A stretch of 64,000 nucleotides of DNA from Thioalkalivibrio sulfidiphilus (lineage in GTDB: Bacteria; Pseudomonadota; Gammaproteobacteria; Ectothiorhodospirales; Ectothiorhodospiraceae). The position numbers and the translations under genes are program-made. The DNA is taken from the NCBI RefSeq assembly GCF_000377945.1, contig NZ_KB898932.1:17846-81845 (forward strand), given 5' to 3'. Below are positions 42,842 through 51,421 of the stretch, in pieces; position 1 is the first letter of the stretch; each line of letters starts with the position of its first letter. The notes under the pieces are model-generated. The model did no database searches, was not told where the DNA came from, and saw only the letters and a program-made list of their open reading frames with translations.

Positions 42842-44214
42842 GTACGCCAGACATCCTGGTGGTGGACGACGAGCCGGACATCCGCGACCTGGTCCAGGAG
42901 ATCCTCGTGGACGAGGGCTACACCGTGCGCGTGGCGGGCACCCTGGCCGAGGCCCGGGACCAGAGCCGTGCCCGCGCCCCCGACCTGGCCCTGCTGGACA
43001 TCTGGATGCCCGATGGCGACGGCATCAGCCTGCTCAAGGAATGGAAGCAGCAGGCGCCGGCGGATTTTCCGGTGGTCATGATGTCCGGCCACGGCAACGT
43101 GGAGACCGCCGTGGAGGCCACTCGCCTGGGGGCCTATGACTTCCTGGAAAAGCCCCTGTCCCTGGCCAAGCTGATCCTCACCGTCTCCCGCGCCCTGGAG
43201 GCGGATCAGCTGGCCCGGGAGAACATCGGTCTGCGCCAGCAGCTGGAGCGGGCCGTCTACCCGGAGGGGGTGAGCGCGCGCATCCAGGGCCTGCGCGAAC
43301 AGGTCCGGCGCATCGCCCAGCACGATACCTGGGTGCTGATCAGCGGCGAGGCCGGGGTGGGCAAGCAGACCTTCGCCCGCTACCTGCACAGCCAGAGCAG
43401 CCGCCGCGCCCACGCCTTCGTGGAAGTGGCGGTGGCCTCGCTCGCGCCCGAGGAGTCGGCCATCGAACTGCTGGGCCAGGAGCAGGGCGAGCGCGTGCGT
43501 CGCGGCCTGCTGGAGCGTGCCAGCGGAGGCGTGCTGTTCCTGGACGAGGTGGCGGACATGGACCTGCACGTGCAGGGCCGTCTGCTCAACGCCCTGGAAC
43601 AGCGGCGCATCACCCGCGTGGGCGGCAGCGAACCCATCGACGTGGACGTGCGCGTGGTGGCCGCCACCCGCAAGGACCTGGAGTCCCTGGTGCGTGCCGG
43701 CGACTTCCGCGAGGACCTCTACTACCGCCTGAGCGTGGTGCCCCTGGTGATCCCGCCCCTGCGCGAGCACCTGGAGGACGTGCCCGTGCTCATCGAGCAC
43801 TTCGTCGCCACCCTCCACGAGCACGAAGGCCTGCCCCTGCGCCGTTTCAGTCAGCCGGCGGTGGAGCGCCTCCGGCAGCACGACTGGCCCGGCAACGTGC
43901 GTGAGCTACGCAACGTGGTGCAGCGCCTGCTGATCCTCGGCAGCGGCGATGACATCTCGCGCACCGAGGTGGAGCTGGCCCTGGCCGGTCGCAGTCCCCG
44001 CCTGGCCGAAGAGGCCGCCCCGGGGGTGATCCCCATGGACCTGCCCCTGCGCGAGGCCCGGGAACAGTTCGAGCGGGAATACCTCCTGCAGCAGCTGGAG
44101 CGGGCCGAGGGCAACATGACCCGGCTCGCCGAGCAGGTGGGCCTGGAGCGCACCCACCTGTACCGCAAGCTCAAGGCCCTGGGCATCGAGCCGCGCAAGG
44201 GGCGCGGCGAATAA
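42838..44214 (+). CDS. NtrX-like response regulator with degenerate AAA+ loop
   Basis: Protein of 458 residues. Receiver domain at 1-120 (phosphoacceptor Asp in LALLDIWMPDGDG, Lys in FLEKPLS). A sigma54-activator-type AAA+ domain follows: Walker A as GEAGVGKQTFAR and Walker B as GGVLFLDEVADM. The GAFTGA loop that contacts sigma54 is absent; the region reads LGQEQGERVRRGLLERASGG. A Fis-type DNA-binding domain ends the protein (NMTRLAEQVGLERTHLYRKLKALG). It probably regulates without classic sigma54 activation. The start overlaps the ntrY stop (ATGA). Confidence 0.9.
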   Translation: MSTPDILVVDDEPDIRDLVQEILVDEGYTVRVAGTLAEARDQSRARAPDLALLDIWMPDGDGISLLKEWKQQAPADFPVVMMSGHGNVETAVEATRLGAYDFLEKPLSLAKLILTVSRALEADQLARENIGLRQQLERAVYPEGVSARIQGLREQVRRIAQHDTWVLISGEAGVGKQTFARYLHSQSSRRAHAFVEVAVASLAPEESAIELLGQEQGERVRRGLLERASGGVLFLDEVADMDLHVQGRLLNALEQRRITRVGGSEPIDVDVRVVAATRKDLESLVRAGDFREDLYYRLSVVPLVIPPLREHLEDVPVLIEHFVATLHEHEGLPLRRFSQPAVERLRQHDWPGNVRELRNVVQRLLILGSGDDISRTEVELALAGRSPRLAEEAAPGVIPMDLPLREAREQFEREYLLQQLERAEGNMTRLAEQVGLERTHLYRKLKALGIEPRKGRGE

Positions 44215-44269
44215 TGCCCACGGATGGTGCTAGAATTTCGGCCCTGTCAGCCATCGTGGACGCAGGCGC

Positions 44270-45643
44270 ATGAAGATCATCATCCTGGGTGCCGGCCAGG
44301 TGGGCACCTCCGTGGCCCAGAGCCTCGCCAACGAGGCCAACGACATCACCGTGGTGGATACCCGCTCGGATGTGCTGCACGAGCTGCAGGCCCGGCTCGA
44401 CCTGCGCGGCATCGTGGGCGTGGGTTCCCACCCGGACGTGCTCATCAAGGCGGGCGCCCGGGACGCGGACATGATCGTCGCCGTCACCAACAGCGACGAG
44501 ACCAACATGGTCGCCTGCCAGGTGGCCTACACCCTGTTCCATACCCCCACCAAGATCGCCCGCGTGCGTGCCGCCGAGTACCTGGAGCACAAGGCCCTGT
44601 TTGCCCAGGATGCCCTACCCATCGACGTGCTCATCAGCCCCGAGGAGCTGGTCACCACCTACATCCAGCGCCTCATCGAACATCCCGGCAGCCTGCAGGT
44701 GCTGGACTTCGCCGACGGCCGCGTGCAGCTGGTGGCGGTGCGCGCCCATCACGGCGGCGCTCTGGTGGGTCACGAACTGCGCGAACTCGTCGAGCACATG
44801 CCCGGCATCCAGACCCGGGTGGCCGCCATCTTCCGGCGCAACACCCCGATCTTTCCCGAGGGACACACGGTCATCGAGGCGGAAGACGAGGTGTTCTTCG
44901 TCGCCGCGCGCAAGAACATCCGCGCCATCACCAGCGAGCTGCGCAAGCTGGACAAGCCCTACAAGCGGGTGATCATCGCCGGCGGCGGCAATATCGGCCG
45001 GCGCCTGGCCGAGGTGCTGACGCCCAAGTACCAGGTCAAGCTCATCGAGCACAACAAGGAACGCGCCAAGGAGCTGTCCGAAGTGCTCAACAACGTCATC
45101 GTGCTGCGCGGTGACGCCGCCGACGAAGACCTGCTCATCGAGGAGAACATCGAGAGCACCGACGTCTTCTGCGCGCTCACCAACGACGATGAGGCCAACA
45201 TCCTGTCCGCCATGCTGGCCAAGCGCCTGGGCGCCAAGAAGGTGATGTCCATCATCAATCGCCCGAGCTATGTGGACCTGGTGGAGAGCGGCGTGATCGA
45301 CATCGCCATCTCGCCCCAGCAGGTGACCATCGGCGCCCTGCTTACCCATGTGCGCCGCGGCGACGTGGTCGCCGTGCACAGCCTGCGTCGCGGCGCCGCC
45401 GAGGCCATCGAGGCGGTGGCCCACGGCGATCCGAAGACCTCCAAGGTGGTGGGCCGGCGCGTCGAGGAACTGAAACTGCCCAAGGGCTGCACCATCGGTG
45501 CCCTGGTGCGCGGTGACGAGGTGATCATCCCCCACCACGACACCCTGATCGAGGCCGAGGACCACGTGATCCTGTTCCTGGTGGACAAGCGCCGCATCCG
45601 TGAAGTGGAGCGCCTGTTCGCCGTGAGCGTCACCTTCTTATGA
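44270..45643 (+). CDS. trkA: Trk potassium uptake protein TrkA
   Basis: Protein of 457 residues with two RCK units. Each begins with a dinucleotide-binding fold: [18 protein letters not shown] near residue 3 and [17 protein letters not shown] near residue 234, followed by TrkA-C domains. It is the peripheral NAD(H)-binding subunit that gates TrkH. An R2 repeat separates the two genes. Confidence 0.96.
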   Translation: MKIIILGAGQVGTSVAQSLANEANDITVVDTRSDVLHELQARLDLRGIVGVGSHPDVLIKAGARDADMIVAVTNSDETNMVACQVAYTLFHTPTKIARVRAAEYLEHKALFAQDALPIDVLISPEELVTTYIQRLIEHPGSLQVLDFADGRVQLVAVRAHHGGALVGHELRELVEHMPGIQTRVAAIFRRNTPIFPEGHTVIEAEDEVFFVAARKNIRAITSELRKLDKPYKRVIIAGGGNIGRRLAEVLTPKYQVKLIEHNKERAKELSEVLNNVIVLRGDAADEDLLIEENIESTDVFCALTNDDEANILSAMLAKRLGAKKVMSIINRPSYVDLVESGVIDIAISPQQVTIGALLTHVRRGDVVAVHSLRRGAAEAIEAVAHGDPKTSKVVGRRVEELKLPKGCTIGALVRGDEVIIPHHDTLIEAEDHVILFLVDKRRIREVERLFAVSVTFL

Positions 45644-45738
45644 GTGGCAAGTGGCAAGTGGCAAGTGGCAAGGGCCACGCGCGCAAGCGCGCCCCCTGGT
45701 GTTCCTTGCCACCTGCCACTTGCCACTTGCCACTGCTC
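45644..45738. repeat. R2 inverted repeat between trkA and trkH
   Basis: Tandem AGTGGCA heptamers form the left arm directly behind the trkA stop; the right arm is CCACTTGCCACTTGCCACT. The interior holds GCGCGCAAGCGCGC, a second small palindrome. The element ends 2 nt before the trkH ATG region, so it forms essentially the whole leader. Confidence 0.92.
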
Positions 45739-45740
45739 TT

Positions 45741-47192
45741 ATGCAACTAACCGTCATCCAGCGCATCCTCGGCCTGCTGATCATGCTGTTCAGCGTGACC
45801 ATGCTGCCGCCTGCCGCCGTGGGGTTCTATTACGGCGAGCAGAGCATGTGGCCGTTCCTGGAGGCCTTCGGCATTCTGCTGCTCACCGGCCTGATCATCT
45901 GGGCGCCGGTATACCGGGTGCGCCGCGAGCTGCGCCTGCGCGACGGCTTCGTGGTGGTGCTGATGTTCTGGCTGGTGCTGGGGGTGTTCGGCGCGCTGCC
46001 CCTGTACCTGGACAAGGCCCTGCACATCTCGGTCACCGATGCGGTGTTCGAGTCCATGTCCGGGCTGACCACCACCGGGGCCACGGTGATCACCGCCCTG
46101 GACGATCTGCCCCGGGCCATCCTGATCTACCGCCAACAGCTGCAGTGGATGGGCGGCATGGGCATCATCGTGCTGGCGGTGGCCATCCTGCCCATGCTGG
46201 GTGTGGGCGGCATGCAGCTCTACCGGGCCGAGATGCCCGGGCCGGTGAAGGACACCAAGCTCACGCCGCGCATCACCGAGACCGCCAAGGCCCTGTGGTA
46301 TCTCTACCTGGGCTTCACCGTGGCCTGCGCCCTGGCCTACTGGGCCGTGGGCATGGAGCCCTTCGACGCCATCGCCCACAGCTTCTCCACCGTCTCCCTG
46401 GGCGGCTTTTCCACCCATGACGCCAGCATCGGTTACTACGACAGCGCGGCGGTGGAGGCGGTGGCCATCACCTTCATCCTGCTGGGCGGCGTGAACTTCG
46501 CCCTGCACTTCCTCACCTGGCGTGGCTTGTCCGTGCGCCATTACTGGCAGGACGCGGAGTTCCGCACCTACGTGCTGATCATCTCCACCGTGGCGGCGGT
46601 CAGCGTGGGCTACCTCTACTACACCGCCACCACCGAGGGCTGGAGCGACACCCTGCGCCAGGGCATCTTCCAGGCGGTGTCCATCGGCACCACCACCGGT
46701 TTCACCACCACGGACTTCTACAACTGGCCGGGCTTCCTGCCCGTGCTCTTGATCTTCACCAGTTTCATCGGCGCCTGCGCCGCCTCCACCGGCGGCGGCA
46801 TCAAGGTGATCCGCTTCCTGCTGCTGTTCAAGCAGGGGCAGCGCGAGGTGGTCCGCCTGGTGCACCCCAACGCGGAGATCGCCGTGAAGGTGGGACGCAG
46901 CGCCCTGTCCGACCGGGTGGTGGAGGCGGTGTGGGGTTTCTTTTCCGCCTACGTGGCGGTGTTCGCCGTCATGATGCTTTTGCTCATGGCCTCGGGCCTT
47001 GACCAGGTCACCGCCTTCTCCGCCGTGGCCGCCAGCCTCAACAACCTGGGTCCTGGCCTGGGCGACGTGGGCCCCCACTACGCGGACATCAACGACTTCG
47101 CCAAGTGGATACTGTGCATCGCCATGCTCATGGGCCGCCTTGAGATCTTCACGGTGCTGGTGCTGCTGACGCCGGCGTTCTGGCGCAAGTAG
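45741..47192 (+). CDS. trkH: Trk potassium uptake protein TrkH
   Basis: Membrane protein of 483 residues from ATG 45741; the frame is open through the repeat upstream but that part is not TrkH-like. Four pore-loop segments are visible: SMSGLTTTGATV, HSFSTVSLGGFSTHD, SIGTTTGFTTTDF and ASLNNLGPGLGDVG, the selectivity filters around conserved Gly. About 10 membrane helices in all. It imports K+ for osmotic and pH homeostasis together with TrkA. Confidence 0.95.
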   Translation: MQLTVIQRILGLLIMLFSVTMLPPAAVGFYYGEQSMWPFLEAFGILLLTGLIIWAPVYRVRRELRLRDGFVVVLMFWLVLGVFGALPLYLDKALHISVTDAVFESMSGLTTTGATVITALDDLPRAILIYRQQLQWMGGMGIIVLAVAILPMLGVGGMQLYRAEMPGPVKDTKLTPRITETAKALWYLYLGFTVACALAYWAVGMEPFDAIAHSFSTVSLGGFSTHDASIGYYDSAAVEAVAITFILLGGVNFALHFLTWRGLSVRHYWQDAEFRTYVLIISTVAAVSVGYLYYTATTEGWSDTLRQGIFQAVSIGTTTGFTTTDFYNWPGFLPVLLIFTSFIGACAASTGGGIKVIRFLLLFKQGQREVVRLVHPNAEIAVKVGRSALSDRVVEAVWGFFSAYVAVFAVMMLLLMASGLDQVTAFSAVAASLNNLGPGLGDVGPHYADINDFAKWILCIAMLMGRLEIFTVLVLLTPAFWRK

Positions 47193-47205
47193 GGTCTCGA
47201 ACGGA

Positions 47206-47364
47206 ATGCCGCAGAGGCGCGGAGGCGCAGAGAAATCAAGGGATCGGACAGGATTTACATGATTAACATGATGTAAAACCAATGCTCGCCATGCCGTTCT
47301 TTTCAATCCTGTTAATCATGTAAATCCTGTCAAAGAGATTTTTTCTTTGCGCCTCTGCGGCAGA
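47206..47364. repeat. R4 inverted repeat
   Basis: Outer octamer arms (GCAGAGGCGCGGAGGCGCAG; right TTTGCGCCTCTGCGGC) enclose nonamer arms (GACAGGATTTACATGATTAA and TTAATCATGTAAATCCTGTC). Located between trkH and the methyltransferase gene. Confidence 0.9.
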
Positions 47365-47397
47365 AGTTGCTTCTCTCACAGTACCCAAGGACCCCCA

Positions 47398-47979
47398 ATG
47401 ACAAGCCCAACGCAGGACAAATGGGATGCCCGCTATCGGGACGCCGATGTGGCCCAGGCATCGGCCTGCCGGGTGCTGACGGAGTTCGCGCACCTGCTGC
47501 CGGAGAAGGGCCGCGCCCTGGATCTGGCCAGCGGGCTCGGCGGCAACGCGCGCCTGCTGGCGCAATACGGGCTGGACACCGAGGCCTGGGATATCTCGCC
47601 GGTGGCCGTGGACAAGATCAATGCCCTGGCCGAGTCCCAGTCCCTGCCGCTGCAGGCGAGGGTGCGAGACGTGGAGCAGTCACCGCCCGAGCCTGAGAGC
47701 TTCAACGTCATCGTGGTGTCCCGCTTTCTGGACCGGGCGCACGTGCCCGCCCTGATCGCCGCCCTGCGCCCCGGCGGCCTGCTGTTCTACGAGACCTTCA
47801 CCCGCGAGGCGGTGGAGGCCACCGGCCCCGCGGATCCCGCCTTCCGCCTGGCACCCAACGAACTGCTGAAACTCTTCTCGCCCCTGCGGCTCGTCGTCTA
47901 CCGGGAGGAGGGCGTGATCGGAGATACGAGCAGAGGGTGGAGGAATGAGGCGTATCTGGTGGGGGTCAAGACCTGTTGA
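47398..47979 (+). CDS. Class I SAM-dependent methyltransferase (TehB-like)
   Basis: Protein of 193 residues from ATG 47398. Motif I is LDLASGLGGNARLLAQYG; the acidic post-I residue is in EAWDISPVAVDKI and motif IV in FNVIVVSRFLDR. The layout resembles the small TehB/Tam-like methyltransferases. The substrate is unknown. The R3 element begins at its stop codon. Confidence 0.82.
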   Translation: MTSPTQDKWDARYRDADVAQASACRVLTEFAHLLPEKGRALDLASGLGGNARLLAQYGLDTEAWDISPVAVDKINALAESQSLPLQARVRDVEQSPPEPESFNVIVVSRFLDRAHVPALIAALRPGGLLFYETFTREAVEATGPADPAFRLAPNELLKLFSPLRLVVYREEGVIGDTSRGWRNEAYLVGVKTC

Positions 47980-48050
47980 AGTGGGAAGTGAGAATTGGGA
48001 AGTACGAAGTGGTCTGTGTTCCCACTTCCCAATTCTCACTTCGTACCTCA
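47977..48050. repeat. R3 inverted repeat
   Basis: Compact copy: left arm GAAGTGGGAAGTGAGAATTG, right arm CCCAATTCTCACTTCGTACC, short loop. The left arm begins on the methyltransferase stop codon. Confidence 0.92.
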
Positions 48051-48088
48051 TATCTCCTGTTCCCGCTTCCGGCCCTTATAATCCCCCC

Positions 48089-48421
48089 ATGTCCATGATC
48101 GAACGTTTCCAGTCCATGCTCGATGCCGGGCAGGACAATGCCATGCTCCGTTTCTCCCTGGGCAACGCCCTGCTGGGTGCCGGGCGCGCCGCCGAGGCGG
48201 TGCCCCATCTGCGCGCCGCGGTGGGTCATGATCCCAAGTACTCGGCGGCATGGAAGCTGCTGGGCAAGGCCCTGGCGGAGAGCGGCAATCAGGCCGCGGC
48301 CATCGAGGCCTTCGACCAGGGCATCGCCGTGGCGGAGGAGAAGGGCGACAAGCAGGCGGCCAAGGAGATGCAGGTGTTCCGCCGCCGGGCCGAGAAGCAG
48401 CTGGGCGGTGCCGATGGCTGA
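48089..48421 (+). CDS. Small TPR-repeat protein
   Basis: Protein of 110 residues with about three tetratricopeptide-type helical pairs: MLRFSLGNALLGAGRAAEAVPHLRAAVGHDPKYSAAWKLLGKALAESGNQAAAIEAFDQGI. An ATG at 48095 is an alternative start. No signal peptide. It probably acts as a cytoplasmic protein-protein adaptor. The acyltransferase gene starts inside its end (8-nt overlap). Confidence 0.8.
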   Translation: MSMIERFQSMLDAGQDNAMLRFSLGNALLGAGRAAEAVPHLRAAVGHDPKYSAAWKLLGKALAESGNQAAAIEAFDQGIAVAEEKGDKQAAKEMQVFRRRAEKQLGGADG

Positions 48422-49340
48422 GGCCTACCGGGCGCCGTTTCACGCCGGACTGCTCGCGCCCCGCTACTGGCCCACCTGGCTGGGGCTGGGCGCGGTGGCG
48501 CTGCTCAGCGTCATGCCCCGTTTTGTCATCCGGGGTGCGGCCGCGGGCCTGGCGGCGCTGATGTGGCGCTTCGCCCCGAAGCAGCGGCACATCGTCGCGG
48601 TGAACCTGGCCCTGTGTTTTCCGGAGCTGGACGAGGCGGCCCGGGAACGCCTGGCGCGGGAAAACTTCCGCTCCACCGCGCAATGCTTCGTGGACTACGG
48701 CCTGCTGTGGTTCCGCGGCCCCCGCGCCCACGCCCGGCGTATCCGCCTGGCGGGCGAGGAACACTACCGGGCCTGCCGGGAGGCGGGCCGACCGGTGATC
48801 GTGCTGGCCCCCCACGCCCCGGCCCTGGATTTCGGCGGCCTGCGCATGAGCCAGCTCTACGACGGGGTGTCTTTCGCCAAGCCCATGAAGAACCCAGTGG
48901 TGGAGTGGATCAACCACAGGAGCCGCACCCAGTACAGCGGCGACATCTTCGCCCGGGAGCAGGGCCTGCGCCCGGCGCTGAAACACATCAAGCAGGGCCG
49001 CTTCTTCTACTACCTGCCCGACGAGGACCTGGGTCCGGAGCACTCGGTGTTCGTGCCCTTCTTCGGCGTGCCCAAGGCCACCCTGCCCGCCCTGGGCCGT
49101 CTCGCCAGACTCACCGGCGCCGCCGTGCTGCCCAGCCTGAGCGTCTACCTGCCGGAGGAGGACGTCTACGAGATGCGCCTGGAGCCCCCTCTGCAGGACT
49201 ATCCGACCGGGGATGCCGAGGAGGATGCCCGGCGCATGAACCAGGCCATCGAGGCATCCATCCGCCGCCATCCCGCCCAGTACCTGTGGACGCTGAAGTA
49301 CTTCAAGACGCGGCCGGCGGGCGAGAAGAAGGTCTACTAA
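48414..49340 (+). CDS. Lipid A acyltransferase, LpxL/LpxM family
   Basis: Protein of 308 residues with an N-terminal membrane-anchoring stretch (LGAVALLSVMPRFVIRGAAAGLAAL). The catalytic HX4D motif is VIVLAPHAPALDFGG near residue 132; the further conserved block YYLPDEDLGPEHSVFVPFFGVPKATLPALGRLA follows. It transfers a secondary acyl chain to lipid A at the inner membrane. It is convergent with a second family member at 49410-50261; I cannot tell which chain each adds. Confidence 0.9.
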   Translation: MAEAYRAPFHAGLLAPRYWPTWLGLGAVALLSVMPRFVIRGAAAGLAALMWRFAPKQRHIVAVNLALCFPELDEAARERLARENFRSTAQCFVDYGLLWFRGPRAHARRIRLAGEEHYRACREAGRPVIVLAPHAPALDFGGLRMSQLYDGVSFAKPMKNPVVEWINHRSRTQYSGDIFAREQGLRPALKHIKQGRFFYYLPDEDLGPEHSVFVPFFGVPKATLPALGRLARLTGAAVLPSLSVYLPEEDVYEMRLEPPLQDYPTGDAEEDARRMNQAIEASIRRHPAQYLWTLKYFKTRPAGEKKVY

Positions 49341-49409
49341 GAAGGGGGAAGTGTGAATTGGGAAGTGCGAAGTAAGGCCTTTTACTTCCCACTTCCCAAC
49401 TCCCACTTC
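49340..49409. repeat. R3 inverted repeat between convergent lpx genes
   Basis: The arms are AAGTGTGAATTGGGAAGTGC and CACTTCCCAACTCCCACTTC, with a short AT-rich loop. It ends at the stop codon of the minus-strand acyltransferase gene, so it could serve both transcripts. Confidence 0.9.
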
Positions 49410-50261
49410 TTACTTTTTGAACCGTTTGTAACTCCACGCATACTGCTCCGGACACTGTCTCACCAGGGTCTCCACGGCCTGGTTGATGGCGGTGGCGGCC
49501 TCCACCGGGTCTTCGGCGTACAGGCCCTCGGGGGCGGGGATGCAGTGATAGCGGTAGCCCCGGCCCCGGGGCAGGCGCTCCGCGTAGGCGAAGATCACCG
49601 GCACCCGGGCGGGTGCCGCCAGCCGTGCCAGCAGGATCATGGTGTAGGCCGGGTGGCCGAAGAAGGGGGCGAACACACCGCTGGAGCCCTTCGGCGTCTG
49701 GTCCGGCAGCATGCCGATCAGTTCGCCCCGTTCCACCGCCTGGCGCAGGGCCTTGATGCCGCCGGGGGTGGTGGGCACCAGCCTGGCGCCGGTGGCCTGG
49801 CGGGAGCGGCGCAGCAGACCGTCCAGGGCCTTCTGACGGGGCGGGCGGTAGAGGCTGGTCATGGGTCCCAGGGAGGCGGCATGCAGGCCGGCGAACTCCC
49901 AGCTGCCCAGGTGGGGCGAGACCAGGAACACGCCCCGGCCCTCGGCCAGGGCCCGCTCCACGTGTTCCCAGCCCTCGATCCCGTCCAGCAGGGCGGCGAT
50001 GCGCCTGGGGCCGGCGCGCCATAGCCAGGGTGCCTCGGTCAGCGCCTTGCCGGTCTCCATCAGGCTTCTGCGTGCCACCCGGCGTCGCCAGGTCTCGGAT
50101 TCATCCGGATAGCAGCGTGCCAGGTTGTCCAGGGAGATGCGCTTGAGGTCGTTGGGCAGCAGCCAGGCGAGCCAGCCGAGACCCGCGCCGAGGGCGTGAT
50201 TGACGGGCAGGGGCAGCCGGGCCAGCAGACCCAGCAGCGCGCGCAGCAGCAGGCCATCCAT
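49410..50261 (-). CDS. Second LpxL-family lipid A acyltransferase
   Basis: Protein of 283 residues. An N-terminal membrane segment (LLRALLGLLARLPLPVNHALGAGLGWLAWLLP) leads to the catalytic HX4E motif FLVSPHLGSWEFAG near residue 115. The downstream block (GMLPDQTPKGSSGVFAPFFGHPAYTMILLARLA) is diagnostic of the family. It is probably co-transcribed with ttcA, whose stop is 8 nt upstream of its start. Confidence 0.9.
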   Translation of the reverse strand: MDGLLLRALLGLLARLPLPVNHALGAGLGWLAWLLPNDLKRISLDNLARCYPDESETWRRRVARRSLMETGKALTEAPWLWRAGPRRIAALLDGIEGWEHVERALAEGRGVFLVSPHLGSWEFAGLHAASLGPMTSLYRPPRQKALDGLLRRSRQATGARLVPTTPGGIKALRQAVERGELIGMLPDQTPKGSSGVFAPFFGHPAYTMILLARLAAPARVPVIFAYAERLPRGRGYRYHCIPAPEGLYAEDPVEAATAINQAVETLVRQCPEQYAWSYKRFKK

Positions 50262-50269
50262 GGGGATGC

Positions 50270-51067
50270 TCAGGCCCGCTTGCGGGCAGGGACGGCGGGT
50301 GCCTCGGGGATGTCCTCAAGGCCCTGGGACATGAGCGGCCTGAGGGTGGAGAGCAGGTTGCGGAACAGGCGGGGCTGTTCGGCCTCTTCCCGGGCCAGCA
50401 GTTCCTTCATGTGCTGGCGCTGGGTGGGCATGTCGAAACAGGCCGGGCAGTTCTCGCTGATCACCGGCAGCCCGGCGGCCTCGGCGAAGGCGGCCGTCTG
50501 GCGCTCGCGCACGTAGACCAGGGGACGGATCACCCGCAGGTCGCCGGCGTCGATGCGGTAGTGGGCCTTCATGGTCTTCAGGCGGCCGCCGTGGAAGGCG
50601 CTCATCAGGAAGCTCTCCGCCAGGTCGTCCAGGTGCTGAGCCATGGCCAGCACGTTGAAGTCGTGCTCCCGGGCGGTGCGGTACATGAGGCCGCGCTTCA
50701 TGCGCGAGCAGAAGGCGCAGTAGGAGTCGTTGTCCATGTGCTCGGTGGCCAGCTCCATGATGGGCTCGCGCACGTAGTGGTACTCGACCCCCAGTGCCTT
50801 CATGTAGGGGATCAGGGGCGAGGGGTCGAAGCTCTCGCTCTGGGGGTCGATGGTCACCGCGGCCAGGTCGAAGCGCACCGGGGCGCGGCGCTGGAAGTGG
50901 TGCAGCAGGTGCAGCAGGCTCAGGGAATCCTTGCCGCCGGACAGGCCCAGCAGCACCCGGTCGCCGTCGGCGATCATGCGGAAATCGCCCAGGGCCTTGC
51001 CGGTGAGGCGGATCAGGGATTTGGGGGGTGCGATGAAGTCGGTCATCCGACCGAAGATACGTGCCAT
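50270..51067 (-). CDS. ttcA: tRNA 2-thiocytidine synthetase TtcA
   Basis: Protein of 265 residues. The PP-loop ATPase motif is VLLGLSGGKDSLSLLHLL; the iron-sulfur/thiolation cysteines are in YCAFCSRMKRG and NCPACF. It thiolates cytidine 32 of certain tRNAs. It is shorter than E. coli TtcA (311), as in many other proteobacteria. An alternative start 21 nt downstream is possible (MTDFIAPPKS). A small RNA gene is predicted just upstream on the same strand. Confidence 0.92.
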   Translation of the reverse strand: MARIFGRMTDFIAPPKSLIRLTGKALGDFRMIADGDRVLLGLSGGKDSLSLLHLLHHFQRRAPVRFDLAAVTIDPQSESFDPSPLIPYMKALGVEYHYVREPIMELATEHMDNDSYCAFCSRMKRGLMYRTAREHDFNVLAMAQHLDDLAESFLMSAFHGGRLKTMKAHYRIDAGDLRVIRPLVYVRERQTAAFAEAAGLPVISENCPACFDMPTQRQHMKELLAREEAEQPRLFRNLLSTLRPLMSQGLEDIPEAPAVPARKRA

Positions 51068-51112
51068 TCAGGGTGCGGGCAAGGGCCCTGGCCACCAGGG
51101 AGATGCGGGCAT

Positions 51113-51144
51113 AAAAAAACCCCGGCGCCATCCTGGCACCGGGG
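51113..51144 (-). terminator. Rho-independent terminator of the small RNA
   Basis: On the minus strand CCCCGGTGCCA / TGGCGCCGGGG form an 11-bp stem with one mismatch around GGA, followed by TTTTTTT (51119 down to 51113). The T run exists only on the minus strand, which fixes the direction of the transcript. Confidence 0.9.
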
Positions 51145-51306
51145 TTTGGCCGTCCTGGCCCCTTGGTGATTAAAGCGTCCCTGGTGGGATCCGTTCCACA
51201 CCCGAATCCGACGTCCTATCGAGTGTCCGGGGTTCCCTGAAACCTCCTCCCCTGGAGGGCGATACCATCATTTCCCATTCCGTGGCGTGAGAAAAGGCCC
51301 GAAAAC
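51113..51306 (-). ncRNA. Probable CsrA/RsmA-sequestering small RNA (RsmY/RsmZ/CsrB type)
   Basis: No open frame fits here. Read on the minus strand, the roughly 190 nt contain 13 GGA triplets. Several are in predicted hairpin loops: CCTCC-AGGG-GAGG; ACACTCG ... CGGGTGT enclosing TAGGAC and TCGGAT; and the terminator loop with AGGA. The transcript would end at a rho-independent terminator (stem of 11 with one mismatch, 51120-51144, then seven T). A possible -10 (TACAAA) lies at 51314-51319, with a GacA-type palindrome just upstream. Its family assignment is from these features only; 5' end approximate. Confidence 0.62.
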
Positions 51307-51336
51307 GGCCATTTTTGTAGGATTCTTCCACAATTC

Positions 51337-51356
51337 GTGTAGGCCTAGGCCTACAC
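51337..51356. promoter_or_regulatory. 20-bp perfect palindrome, GacA/UvrY-type box
   Basis: GTGTAGGCCTAGGCCTACAC is its own reverse complement. It fits TGTAGG-N6-CCTACA, one change per half from the known GacA upstream activating site TGTAAG-N6-CTTACA. A weaker related dyad (TTGTAGGATTCTTCCACAA) lies at 51315-51333. It is about 30-40 nt upstream of the inferred small RNA start, so it may activate that promoter. Confidence 0.65.
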
Positions 51357-51421
51357 AGACGCTTTTGGGCTGTTTGGGGCTATGATGGGACCCATTCGGA
51401 CAGGCCTCGAGGTCCTCGATC

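Noticed and set aside
51113..51306. 6S RNA, SRP RNA or RNase P RNA
   Set aside because: None of the conserved segments of these RNAs that I know is present, and the predicted fold is several short hairpins, not one long rod. GGA richness and the upstream palindrome favour a Csr-type RNA.
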